A stretch of 64,000 nucleotides of DNA, taken from NCBI RefSeq assembly GCF_007829035.1, contig NZ_VIVQ01000006.1:28475-92474 (forward strand), written 5' to 3'. Below the pieces are notes generated by a model. The model had not been told where the DNA came from. It saw nothing but the letters and a program-made list of their open reading frames with translations, and did not search any database. Made by a program: the position numbers and the translations under genes. The stretch comes from Rudaeicoccus suwonensis. GTDB taxonomy: Bacteria; Actinomycetota; Actinomycetes; Actinomycetales; Dermatophilaceae. The stretch's first letter is position 1, and the number at the start of each line of letters is the position of its first letter. Positions 36,185 to 47,389 of the stretch are shown in pieces.

Positions 36185-37198
36185 CTATTGCATGGCGTGT
36201 TCGTCGTAGGTGTAACTCGCCATCTTGTCCTGGTTCAGCGCCTGCCCGAGCAGTTTCATCTGCGGCATGTTCACCGTGTCGACATCACCGTCGACATTGG
36301 TGGCGAATCCGCTCCACGGAGCGGTGTAGTACGAAACGTCCGAAGGGTTCAGCTGCGCCAAATTCACGGCCAGGTTGTCCAGATACGACACCGTCATCGT
36401 CTGATCGACGGTGGCATTCTTGGTCAGGTCGTTGGTCGCCTGCACCAGTTTCACCGGGTTGAGCAGCACCGACGGCGTCAGCATCTTCTTGACGATCGCG
36501 TGGATCCATTCCTGCTCATCGACGCCTCGGTCGATGTCGCCAAGAGTCAACTGGTGACGCTCTCGCACGAATCCCAGTGCCTGATCCCCGTTCATGTGGT
36601 GCCAGCCCTTGGTCCAACTGCCGAAACCGATCGGGTTCTGCGTGCCGGCGCTGATGCCGCCCTCGCTGTACCCCTGCGGCACGTAGACCTCGACACCGCC
36701 GAGGTCGTTGGTCAGATCGGCGAATCCGGTGAAATCGATCTGCGCCACGTGGTCGATGTGCACGCCCAGCAGGTTCTGCAGCGTCTCGACCAGCAGCGGC
36801 GCCCCACCTCGGGCGTAGGACCAGTTGATCTTGTTCATCGGGTAACCCGGGATGGCGACATACAGGTCGCGGGGGAAGTCGATGACGGAGATCTTCTTGT
36901 CACCGTTGCTGATGTGCACCAGCTGGATGACGTCGGAATTGCCCTGCAGGTTGTCGATCGTGCCCGACCGGGTATCGGAGCCGATCAGCAGGATGTTCTG
37001 CGCATTTCCGGCCACCGGATTGCGCGTGACCGAGCCGGGTTCGTCCGGCAGCAGACTCGCCTTGGTGATGTTGTGGCTCAAGCCGTACTGCAGATAGAGG
37101 AAGAGCCCGCCGACAGCAAGCACGATCACGCAGACGATCGTCCCCAACGAAATGAGGAACGCCTTCAGAAATCGCGGCCTACGGCGCTGAGTCGGCAT
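36185..37198 (-). CDS. LytR-CpsA-Psr (LCP) family cell-wall ligase, second copy
   Basis: 337 residues. One membrane span (about 13-36) and an LCP domain with SDTRSG, DFPRDLYVAIPG, DFTGFADLTNDLGGVEV and RERHQLTLGDIDRGVDEQ. It is the closest visible relative of the LCP protein at 15895-17019, down to the C-terminal YTAPWSGF and KMASYTY strings, so the two are paralogues. Compared with the first copy it lacks the long disordered N-terminus. It is divergent from treY, with a 354-nt intergenic region. Confidence 0.92.
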   Translation of the reverse strand: MPTQRRRPRFLKAFLISLGTIVCVIVLAVGGLFLYLQYGLSHNITKASLLPDEPGSVTRNPVAGNAQNILLIGSDTRSGTIDNLQGNSDVIQLVHISNGDKKISVIDFPRDLYVAIPGYPMNKINWSYARGGAPLLVETLQNLLGVHIDHVAQIDFTGFADLTNDLGGVEVYVPQGYSEGGISAGTQNPIGFGSWTKGWHHMNGDQALGFVRERHQLTLGDIDRGVDEQEWIHAIVKKMLTPSVLLNPVKLVQATNDLTKNATVDQTMTVSYLDNLAVNLAQLNPSDVSYYTAPWSGFATNVDGDVDTVNMPQMKLLGQALNQDKMASYTYDEHAMQ

Positions 37199-37552
37199 GG
37201 CCGGACCGTATGGCGGAAATCTGAACATCCGCGGTATCCCGCATCAAAGTTGGCCGATACCCAGCTCATTTCGGGCTGCGAGTCACCTTTGGCGCACGTC
37301 TGTGCGCCGAATCAGACCGCCCCGATCGCGCACGTGGCGCGCCAGATGGCGGGGCGCGACGAGCACGTATGACGTGTGAATCCAGTCCTCGATCTCCTGC
37401 CGTCGTGCAGCCGATGGCCTGGATCCCAGATCGACCCGCAGGCTGTCCGACGTCTTCGAATGCTTCGATCCGTGCTGTGCGCGACAGTCCAACGTCTCGG
37501 GCCCGGCTGGACAGTTCAGGACCGGGCACGGGACTTGGGCATGATGGGGGCC
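37199..37552. other. Divergent intergenic region between LCP and treY
   Basis: No gene supported. It contains a perfect GGCGCAC-gtct-GTGCGCC hairpin (37291-37308) and presumably the promoters of both flanking genes; no clear -35/-10 pair stands out. Confidence 0.4.
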
Positions 37553-39966
37553 ATGCGTCGACACGTGACCGGCACCTACCGGCTCCAGCTCCATGCCGAC
37601 TTCACCTTCGCCGACGCCGCGCGCAGAGTCGGCTACTTCGCGGATCTGGGTGTCTCACACCTTTACCTCTCGCCCATCCTGCAGGCGGCGCCCGGCTCGA
37701 TGCACGGATACGACGTCGTCGACCACTCGCGCATCAGCAACGACCTCGGCGGGCTGACCGGTTTCGAGGAACTCGCCGCCGCTGCCCACTCCCGCGACCT
37801 CGGGCTGATCGTGGACGTCGTGCCCAACCACATGGCCTTCGTGGCGCCGGAAAATCTCAATCGCCAGGTCTGGCAGGTGCTCAAGGACGGCCGCGATGCG
37901 GAGACGGCGCACTGGTTCGACATCGACTGGAAAGCAGGAGGCGGCCGGATCGGCATACCTGTGCTCGGTGACACCCTCGACGCAGTGCTCGAGGCCGGCG
38001 AAATCACCCTGGACACGCTCGACGGCGAGCCGGTGCTGCGCTACTTCGATCACGTGTGGCCGGTCAACCTGGGGACCGAGAACTCCACCGACATCAGCGA
38101 AATCGTGCAGCGACAGCACTACCGGCTGACGTCGTGGCGTGACAAGGACGACGCGCTCAACTATCGCCGCTTCTTCGAGGTGGACGAACTCATCGCGGTG
38201 CGGGTCGAGTTGCCCGATGTCTTCGACGAGACGCACCGCCTGCTGCTCGAACTGCACCACCGCGACCTCATCGACGGCTTCCGCATCGATCACCCGGATG
38301 GCCTGGCCGACCCCACCGCCTATCTGGAACGTCTCGCCGATCGGTGCGAGCGTGGCACACCGATCTGGGTGGAGAAGATCCTCGAGCCCGGTGAGCAACT
38401 CCCCCGCAGCTGGAAGGCCGCGGGCACCACCGGGTATGACGCGCTGCGCGTCATCCAGCTGAGTCTCGTCGACCCGACTGCGACCCCGACCTTGGTGCAA
38501 GCGTGGGAAGAGTGCGGCGGGGACGCGTCATACGACCGCGTGGTTGATCAGGCCAAACGGCAGGTCGTTGCGAAATCCCTTGGCCCTGAGGTGGATCGGC
38601 TCACACGGCGTGCTCGCGAGGCACTGCCGGATCTGGACCCGGAGCGTCTGCGCGACGCGGTTGTCGAGCTGCTGGTTGCAGGTGAGGTCTATCGCGCATA
38701 CGTCCGCCCCGACCACCGGCTGAGCACGATCGCACGCAAACGGCTGACGGACGCGTTCAGCGGCGCGGTCCATGCCAGGCCCGATCTGCGTGACGAGCTG
38801 GAGGCGCTGATCCCGCTGACCGTGCTCGCCGAAGACGACGCAGCCGCAACGGATTTCGCAATCCGGCTGCAACAGACCTGGGGGCCGGTGATGGCCAAGG
38901 GCATTGAGGACACGACGTTCTACCGCTGGCACGAATTCATCGCGCTCAACGAGGTCGGGAGCGACCCCAGCGCCGTCGGCGCGGCGTCGCCGCTCGAGTT
39001 GCACGAGTGGGCCGCCGAGCAGACCGAGCACTGGCCACGCACGATGACCACCCTGTCCACTCATGACACCAAACGCAGCGAGGATGTGCGCGCGCGACTG
39101 CTCGCGATCGGCGGCGATCCGCTGTCGTGGCAGTCGATTTCATCCGCGACGTATGCCGCAGCGCAGGGCGCCGGCGTCGACGGACCCACCGCACATCTGG
39201 TCTGGCAGACGCTCGTGGGTGTCGGTGACATCTCGGCGGAGCGGCTCACCAGCTATCTGCAGAAAGCACTGCGGGAGGCGAAGCTGCACACCGCCTGGGT
39301 CGACGGAGATCAGGAATACGAACAGCGGGTCATCGACTTCGCCCTCGCCGCCGCTGCAAGGGGCCCGGTGCGGAACGCCATCGACGCGGCGCTGGCACGC
39401 AACGCACGCGCTGTGCGCGCCACCGTGCTCGGCGCCAAACTACTGCAGCTGACCGCGCCAGGGGTTCCCGACACCTACCAAGGCTGCGAGGCAGTGAACC
39501 TGTCACTGGTCGACCCGGACAACCGGCGGCCGGTCGACTTCGACCACCTGTCATCGGCCCTGGCCGCGGATTCCACCGATCCTGTCGCCGACCTGTCGGC
39601 TGCGAAGCTGCACGTGACCACCACTGCGCTTCGGCTGCGGCGGGCACAACCGAACGCCTTCGGCCCCGAATCGTCATACCGCTCAATCCCTTCCAGCTCC
39701 GAGCACCTCCTCGGTTTCGAACGCTCCGTCCAGCCGGGCCGCATTGCCGGCGCACTCGGCCGCGGCAATCGCGCGACGATCGCAGCCCTTGCGACCCGGG
39801 CGCCAAGCCGGTTGAGCCGCGACGGTGGCTGGGCCAATGCGACGCTCGAACTCGAGCAAGGCCAATGGCACGACCACATCTCCGGCACCACCCACACCAG
39901 TGACGGACATCTGCTGGTCGCGGACGTCCTAGGAGCTTGGCCGGTCGCACTTCTGGAAAGGTCTTC

Positions 39967-39970
<4 letters not shown>
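37553..39970 (+). CDS. treY: Maltooligosyltrehalose synthase
   Basis: 805-residue GH13 enzyme that turns the reducing end of a maltooligosaccharide into a trehalose unit. Family motifs: SHLYLSPILQAAPGSMHGYDV, VDVVPNHM, and GFRIDHPDGL with nucleophile Asp246. The TreY-specific C-terminal DIAGVPDTYQGCE-like string is also present (TAPGVPDTYQGCE). The ATG at 37553 begins MRRHVTGTYRLQ, the usual TreY start; ATGs at 37541 and 37544 are alternatives. The stop overlaps the treZ start. Confidence 0.95.
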
Positions 39971-41691
<1,721 letters not shown>

Positions 41692-41711
41692 CATCCAACG
41701 CAGCTCGTCGT

Positions 41712-41727
41712 TGGTGGAAAGCCACCA
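41712..41727. terminator. Short hairpin between treZ and the PaiB-like gene
   Basis: TGGTGG-aaag-CCACCA, 6-bp perfect arms, 20 nt past the treZ stop. Weak but correctly placed between convergent genes. Confidence 0.35.
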
Positions 41728-41793
41728 TTGCGGAAGCGATGATGCCTGCGCAGACAGGTCCCAGCGCAGCTGGTCGTGGGATGATCGTCGGGA

Positions 41794-42408
41794 TCAGAGG
41801 CCGCCGGTCGTCATACGTGAGGCAGCTTCGTCGTGACCGGACTGCTCGTAGGCGGCACGGACTCCGGCCCGGTCTTCGTCGGATCTGTTCTGGCTCCACT
41901 TCGCTTTGGCATCAACGGTTTCCACCGTTAGTTCGACACCGACAATCGCCCGCAGCTGGCCTTCGACATACTTCTCGGGAGCATCGTCGACGTGCCATGG
42001 CGTGTCACGAAAGTCTTCGCGACGGTTGGTCAGTGTCTCGACGACGTCGCGCACCCAGTCCGGGTCGTCGTGCACGGTGACCGGCCCGCGTAGCTGCACC
42101 GCCGAGTAGTTCCAGGTCGGCACCACCCGACCGTGCTCGGCCTTGGTGGCGTACCAGCCAGGAGAGACGTAGGCATCGGTCCCCTGCACGACCACCAACC
42201 CCGGTGCGCCGGCCACGATGCGGCGCCAGTGCTCATTGGCCCGGGCGAAGTGCGCGACGACCTGATCCAGTTGCCACGAGATCGGGAGCAGCGTGGCATC
42301 CGGCACGCCGTCGGTGCCGGCGGTGATAAGAGTGGCCACGCCGATCTGGTCGACGAACGCCCGCGCCTGGTCGAAGTCATCGACGCGGTTGAAGTGCGGC
42401 ACGTACAT
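41794..42408 (-). CDS. PaiB-like FMN-binding negative regulator family protein
   Basis: 204 residues. It starts MYVPHFNRVDD, the usual opening of the PaiB family, followed by the FMN-binding split-barrel (ATLITAGTDGVPDATLLPISW, GRVVPTWNYSAVQLRG). Bacillus PaiB affects sporulation and protease genes, but in actinobacteria these are mostly unstudied flavin- or F420-binding oxidoreductase-like proteins. Start at ATG 42408; GTG 42438 is possible. It is divergent from the Eis-like gene across the repeat array. Confidence 0.85.
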   Translation of the reverse strand: MYVPHFNRVDDFDQARAFVDQIGVATLITAGTDGVPDATLLPISWQLDQVVAHFARANEHWRRIVAGAPGLVVVQGTDAYVSPGWYATKAEHGRVVPTWNYSAVQLRGPVTVHDDPDWVRDVVETLTNRREDFRDTPWHVDDAPEKYVEGQLRAIVGVELTVETVDAKAKWSQNRSDEDRAGVRAAYEQSGHDEAASRMTTGGL

Positions 42409-42448
42409 GCCGTCAGGATATTGCTCGCTGGCCACCACACCTCAGTCA

Positions 42449-43155
42449 CGAGATGTCAATCCTGGTCGGTTTCCACCTTCGGGAACCGGCAAAAACCGAC
42501 ATCTCGCCACCGCGCCGCCGTCGGGAACCGACACAAACCGACATCTCGCCACCGCGCCACCGTCGGGAACCGACAAAAACCGACATCTCGCGACCGTGCC
42601 ACCGTCGGGGACCGGCACAACCTGACATCTCGTGACCGCTCCACCCCCGGGGACCGGCACAACCTGACATCTCGCGACCAACACCCCTCAGAAACTCGCC
42701 GATTCGGCGAGTTATGTATGAGTGCGCGCTGCGAAACGCCGACCACCACCCCTCAACCACGAGATGTCAATCCTGGTCGGTTTCCACCTTCGGGAACCGA
42801 CACAAGCCGACATCTCGTGACCAGCGCCCCTCAGAAACTCGCCGATTCGTCGACTTATGTATGGCTGCGCGCTGCGAAACGCCGACCACCACCCCTCAAC
42901 CACGAGATGTCGATCCTGGTCGGCTTCCACCTTCGGGAACCGGCAAAAACCGACACCTCGTGACCGCGCCACCCCCGAGATCCGGCACAACCCGACACCT
43001 CGTGACCGCGCCACCCCCGGGAACCGGCAAAAACCGACACCTCGTGACCGCGCCACCGTCGGGAACCGACACAACCCGACATCTCGCGACCAGCGCCCCG
43101 CAGAAATTCGCCGATTCGGCGAGTTTTGCATGAGTGCGCGCTGCGAAACGCCGAC
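42449..43155. repeat. Composite tandem array: three leader/unit/tail cassettes with 42-bp units derived from the family-1 palindrome
   Basis: Each cassette has a 32-nt leader (CGAGATGTC-AATCCTGGTCGG at 42449, 42760 and 42903), then one or more 42-bp units opening GGGAACCG and carrying GACATCTCG, then a ~75-nt tail with a Cys-palindrome (AACTCGCCGA-T-TCGGCGAGTT in copy 1). Full 42-bp units: 42481, 42523, 42565, 42607 and 42935, 42977, 43019; partial units at 42649, 42792 and 43061. Leader plus first unit is 58 nt with complementary ends, the same length and ends as the palindrome at 2358-2415. No open frame across it looks coding. Confidence 0.85.
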
Positions 43156-43232
43156 GATCAGCCGCGGAATGTCGATCCGCGAGCGCCGAAATCGGTTGCG
43201 CCCATGCAACCCGCTCGCGTTGAGTGGCGGGT

Positions 43233-44483
43233 ATGACGACACCTTCTGTGACCGTTGCCGACGCCGATCCGATCCGCGCTCTGCGCACCGAGCAGCTGGT
43301 GTGGTTCGGGGAGGAGGATCCGCGACCGGTGCAGACCCTCATCGACCTGGCACCGGCCGAACTCGTCGCGGCATCGATCGCCGACGAGCCCGATCAGGGC
43401 GCCTACCAGGGGGTCTACGGCGTGTGGCCGCTGCAGGTCACCGTGCCTGGGCCGGTCGCCCTCGACGTCGCCGGCCTGACGTGGGTGGGCGTGCACCCCG
43501 ATCATCGCCGCAAGGGGATCCTCACCGCGATGCTGCGTGACCACTTCGAGCGCGTGCATGCGGATCCGGCGCTGCACCTGTCCGTCCTGCAGGCGAGTGA
43601 GCCGGCGATCTACGGCCGTCACGGATACGGCATGGCGGGCACTGAGCTGGCCGTCTCGCTTGGGCGAGGCACCACGCTCACCGCGCCTGGCTTGGAGCCG
43701 GATGCCGAGCGCATCCGGACCTCACTTGTCACGATCCGCGACGGCAATATCGCAGAGCGGCTGCAGTTGCTCGAAAAGCGAATCGCTGCAACGCAGCTCG
43801 CGTCCGTGGTCGGCGACGCAAGGTTCTACCGGGATGTCACCACCCAGTCGCCGGAGGACCTTCGCGGCACCGAACGCACCCAGGCATTGTTCGCTCAGGT
43901 CGACGGCGAGGATGTCGGTGTCGCGACCTTCGACCGCAAGCACAAGTGGGAACTCGGCCGACCGGCCGGTGAACTCACCGTCCACCGGCTGATCGGCACG
44001 CCTGCTGCCCGATTCGCGCTGCTGCGCCGGCTGGTCGACTTCGACCTGATGAGCACGATCAGGTTGCAATGCGCCGATCAGCTGGTCGTCGACTGGGTCG
44101 GTGGCCCTCGACGCACCTCCAGTCTCACCACCCTCGACGGCATCTGGTTCCGGCTGGTCGATCTCGCCGAGGGCCTCGCCCAGCGCCGGTATGCCACGTC
44201 ATGCGATGTCGTCGTCGACGTGACCGACAAGGCCTGTCCGTGGAATGCCGGCACCTGGCGGATCACCACCACTGCTGACGGATCCGCCGAGACCACCCGT
44301 TCCGGGCAAGAGCCCGACATACATCTCGATGTCGCGGCACTCGGCGCTGCCTATCTGGGTGCGGGCAGCCTCGTCACGATGCTGCGGGCCGGGCTGATCA
44401 GCGAAAAGACACCCGGCGCTGTCCACCGACTATGGGGCGCGATGCGCTCCGATGAACCGCTCGTCGCGGGACGCGGCTTCTGA
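43233..44483 (+). CDS. Eis-like GNAT N-acetyltransferase
   Basis: 416 residues with the Eis layout: N-terminal GNAT with acetyl-CoA loop VGVHPDHRRKGILTAM (about 90-107), a second degenerate GNAT, and a C-terminal SCP2-like domain ending AGRGF (free C-terminal Phe, the catalytic carboxylate in Eis). Mycobacterial Eis acetylates aminoglycosides at several amines and also proteins; relatives in soil actinobacteria have broad amine substrates. I chose ATG 43233 (MTTPSVTV); GTG 43224 is possible. It lies immediately downstream of the repeat array. Confidence 0.88.
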   Translation: MTTPSVTVADADPIRALRTEQLVWFGEEDPRPVQTLIDLAPAELVAASIADEPDQGAYQGVYGVWPLQVTVPGPVALDVAGLTWVGVHPDHRRKGILTAMLRDHFERVHADPALHLSVLQASEPAIYGRHGYGMAGTELAVSLGRGTTLTAPGLEPDAERIRTSLVTIRDGNIAERLQLLEKRIAATQLASVVGDARFYRDVTTQSPEDLRGTERTQALFAQVDGEDVGVATFDRKHKWELGRPAGELTVHRLIGTPAARFALLRRLVDFDLMSTIRLQCADQLVVDWVGGPRRTSSLTTLDGIWFRLVDLAEGLAQRRYATSCDVVVDVTDKACPWNAGTWRITTTADGSAETTRSGQEPDIHLDVAALGAAYLGAGSLVTMLRAGLISEKTPGAVHRLWGAMRSDEPLVAGRGF

Positions 44484-44509
44484 CCTGCCCCTTGTCCGGT
44501 ATGCCGCAC

Positions 44510-44534
44510 GTCGTCAGCTCAGCGCGCTGACGAC
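44510..44534. terminator. Hairpin between eis-like gene and menD
   Basis: GTCGTCAGC / GCTGACGAC, 9-bp perfect arms with a 7-nt loop. It overlaps the menD stop codon and lies 27 nt past the eis-like stop, between convergent genes. Confidence 0.55.
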
Positions 44535-46373
44535 CGCGGCGTCCAGGGCGGCCCGGAACTCGCGCTGCCCGGAACGTGCAATCGGTATCTCGCACACGCG
44601 AATTCCTTTGGCATGTGAGCTGATTCGCTCGCGCAAGACGTCCTCGTCGATGACGATCTCGTGCGCGATGCCGTGCGCTTCGCAGAGGGCCGCGATGCGG
44701 GTGTCCGTCGGAGTGCCGAAGATGCGCTCGTATGGCGCGGCCAGCGCCTCCCGGCCGGGCTCCAGCGTGCCGAAGATGCCTCCGCCGTTGTCGTTGATGA
44801 CCACGATCGTGAGATCCGGGCGCGGCTCCGACGGACCGATCAACAATGCGTTCGTGTCATGCAGGAACGTCAGATCGCCCATCACCGCGATCGCCGGATG
44901 CGGCGCACGGGACAGCGCCATACCTATTGCCGACGACACCACACCGTCGATACCCGCCAACCCTCGGTTGCCGACCGAGACGACCCCGCGGGCGATGTCA
45001 CGGGGGTCGCGGCACAGATCCATGTCACGGGCGATGTTGGACGACCCGAGATAGATGCCGGTGTTCTCCGGCATGCTCTGCGCCACGATGTGCCCGACGG
45101 CCGGGCCGCTCGGCCACGAGCCGGTGATGATGGGCGTGACCGCCTCCGCCACCGCGAGGCCGGCGGCGCGCCATCGCGCCGACCACGCCCGGTCGACACA
45201 TGCTGCGACGACGTCCCGGCTGCGCTCGATGTCGTCCCAGCCGTGCACGCGGCGCACGACGTGACCCGGATCCGCCCACGAGGTCAGCGGCGTGACCGCC
45301 TCGACCGTGACGGCCGGGTTGCGCATCAGTTGCGCAAGACTGCGATCAAGGGTGACGCGGCCGCCGATCAGAATGCGCTCCGGCAGGTTGTCCGACAGCC
45401 AGTCGGCGCCTCGCAGCAGCAACGGCCCGTGCGGTGTCACCCGGCCCCGGCGGTACGACCCGAAAGGCTCGGCGATGATCGGCCAACCGGCGGCATCGGC
45501 CAGTTCTGCGAGTTCGGCCACCGCTGCCGGATCCGGCAGATCGCCCAGCACGACGAGCGTGCGAGGCACGGGCGCGATGCCTGCGCCACCGGCAATCTCC
45601 TTGCGGGTGCGGGAGTTTCGCAGGCTGAGCCACGGCTCGCCGTGCGGCCGGCCGGCCAGCGGCTCCGGCCAATCAAGCTCGGCGGTCGACATGCCTGAAG
45701 CGGCGGATGTGTCCGTCGGAGCGCCGGCAGCGGTGGCCTCGGTCGCCGTGCTGACCTCGGCCGACCAGCCCAGGTCGTCGGATTCGGCGGCCGAGGCGTC
45801 GATCGAAAGGTCACTCAGCTGGTCCGGCACGAGCGGCTCGCGCAGCGGAACGTTGAGGTGCACCGGGCCGGGGTCGCCGGCAGGATGCCCCTGCGCCTCG
45901 GCCATCGCCCGACCGACGACCGACCGCCAGATCGCTTGCTGGCCACCGCGCCGCTCCGGCGTGCCGAATTCGTGGAACCAGCGCGCCGCACTGCCGAAGA
46001 TCTTGACCTGATCGGTGGTCTGGTTGGCACCGGTGCCGCGCAGCTCCTGCGGTCGGTCGGCGGTGAGCACGATCATCGGCACATATCCCTGTGCCGCCTC
46101 GAGCACCGCCGGGTGCAGATTCGCGACGGCCGTCCCGCTGGTCGTCACGACCGGCACGGGCACGCGGGTGACCTTCGCCAGCCCCAACGCGAGGTATGCC
46201 GCAGAGCGTTCGTCGACCCGCACGTGCAACCGCAAGCGGCCCTCGCGGTCGGCGGCCTCGAGCGCGTACGCGAGCGGAGCCGATCTCGATCCGGGGCACA
46301 GGACGGCTTCGCGGACGCCCTGCCGGATCAGCTCGTCGATCAGCACGGTCGCGATGGCGGTGGACGGATTCAC
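44514..46373 (-). CDS. menD: SEPHCHC synthase MenD (menaquinone biosynthesis)
   Basis: 619-residue thiamine-diphosphate enzyme that joins 2-oxoglutarate and isochorismate in menaquinone synthesis. The N-terminal domain has CPGSRSAPLAYAL and VRVDERSAAYLALG (ThDP-activating Glu region), the middle part TADRPQELRGTGANQTTDQ, and the C-terminal ThDP site VVINDNGGGIFGTLEPG. A ~60-residue Ala/Ser/Thr-rich insert lies around residues 200-250. GTG at 46373 has GGGAAG upstream. No other men genes are adjacent. Confidence 0.93.
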   Translation of the reverse strand: MNPSTAIATVLIDELIRQGVREAVLCPGSRSAPLAYALEAADREGRLRLHVRVDERSAAYLALGLAKVTRVPVPVVTTSGTAVANLHPAVLEAAQGYVPMIVLTADRPQELRGTGANQTTDQVKIFGSAARWFHEFGTPERRGGQQAIWRSVVGRAMAEAQGHPAGDPGPVHLNVPLREPLVPDQLSDLSIDASAAESDDLGWSAEVSTATEATAAGAPTDTSAASGMSTAELDWPEPLAGRPHGEPWLSLRNSRTRKEIAGGAGIAPVPRTLVVLGDLPDPAAVAELAELADAAGWPIIAEPFGSYRRGRVTPHGPLLLRGADWLSDNLPERILIGGRVTLDRSLAQLMRNPAVTVEAVTPLTSWADPGHVVRRVHGWDDIERSRDVVAACVDRAWSARWRAAGLAVAEAVTPIITGSWPSGPAVGHIVAQSMPENTGIYLGSSNIARDMDLCRDPRDIARGVVSVGNRGLAGIDGVVSSAIGMALSRAPHPAIAVMGDLTFLHDTNALLIGPSEPRPDLTIVVINDNGGGIFGTLEPGREALAAPYERIFGTPTDTRIAALCEAHGIAHEIVIDEDVLRERISSHAKGIRVCEIPIARSGQREFRAALDAAVVSALS

Positions 46374-46462
46374 CCCAGCATCTTCCCGCATCCGGCCTGT
46401 TCGGACCTGTGCGCCCCGGCTGCGAGCACCACGTCAGTGCCCTGGGCCGGAGTCGACGAACA

Positions 46463-47389
46463 TCACTCAGGCGAGATGCCCCAACTGCCCTGCCAACGCT
46501 CCTCTGGCTCGAGCACGATGAGACCCTCGCCTGTCGCGAACGCACCAGCCGGACATGTCATCGGTTCGACCGCGACGCCCGAGCGGCGACGCTGCTGCTC
46601 GGGCAGGGTGTCCGCGGTGAACACCTGCGCATACGGGAAGGTCGCCGCCTCGGCCCAGAGGGTGGCGCTGATGCCGTTGTGCGCCAAGCGAATACGCCAC
46701 TTGCCGTCGTCGTCGGCGAGCAGGTCGGTGTACGGCTGATCGAGCACCACACCGTCAACCGGGTGCGGTTGACGGAAGTCGGCGTCGGTGCCCGCCACGT
46801 CCGCATGACCGGTCGGCAGCAGCCGGTCGTCCAGCACCAGTCGGGAGGCCGCGGGCACGTGCAGCGTGAGTTCGTCGACGGACTGCTCGCCGGTGGTGAG
46901 ATACGGATGAGCACCGAATCCGAATGGAACCGGGCGGGAACCGCGATTGACAGCTGACGGTGTGACGGTCAAACCGCCGTCGTCCAGCGCATACGTGACG
47001 TCGAGGTCGAGGATGCCGTCCCAGCCGGGTTGCGGCATGAGCCGGAAGGCGACCCGCAGCGAACTCTTGTCGCGCTGGACCAGTTGCCAGGACTCCCAGC
47101 GGACAAGGCCGTGCGAGGCGTTGTGCTTGGCCGGCTCCGTCAGCGGCAACTGTTGGCGTTTGCCGTCGAATTCGTAGACACCATCGGCGATGCGGTTTGG
47201 CCACGGGACCAGCAGCTGGCCTCGGCCGGCATCAGCTTTGGCATCCTCGGGGTACCCGTGGATGACGGGACGACCGGCGACGTCATACGTGCGCAGGCCA
47301 CCGCCGATCTGCACGACAGTCACCGACTGGTCGGCATACGTGATCGTCCATTGCTCGCCGCTTGGCGAAAGTGCTGTGCTGTCAGGCAC
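46463..47389 (-). CDS. Aldose 1-epimerase family protein
   Basis: 308 residues, galactose-mutarotase-like beta-sandwich. [24 protein letters not shown] (with the conserved His) and FGAHPYL (second His) fit the active site. It interconverts alpha and beta anomers of aldoses; the exact sugar is unknown. The GTG start overlaps the acyl-CoA ligase stop by 8 nt, and AAAGGAG lies about 10 nt upstream inside that gene, so the two are coupled despite unrelated functions. Confidence 0.88.
   Translation of the reverse strand: MPDSTALSPSGEQWTITYADQSVTVVQIGGGLRTYDVAGRPVIHGYPEDAKADAGRGQLLVPWPNRIADGVYEFDGKRQQLPLTEPAKHNASHGLVRWESWQLVQRDKSSLRVAFRLMPQPGWDGILDLDVTYALDDGGLTVTPSAVNRGSRPVPFGFGAHPYLTTGEQSVDELTLHVPAASRLVLDDRLLPTGHADVAGTDADFRQPHPVDGVVLDQPYTDLLADDDGKWRIRLAHNGISATLWAEAATFPYAQVFTADTLPEQQRRRSGVAVEPMTCPAGAFATGEGLIVLEPEERWQGSWGISPE

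Noticed and set aside
42133..43133. Several long open frames across the repeat array giving Arg/Ser/Thr-rich repeats
   Set aside because: They exist because the 42-bp unit is a multiple of three; frames are open on both strands, with no ribosome binding site and implausible composition.
42449..43155. CRISPR-like direct repeat array
   Set aside because: Units are back-to-back 42-bp repeats that vary gradually, with no unique spacers, and no cas genes are present.
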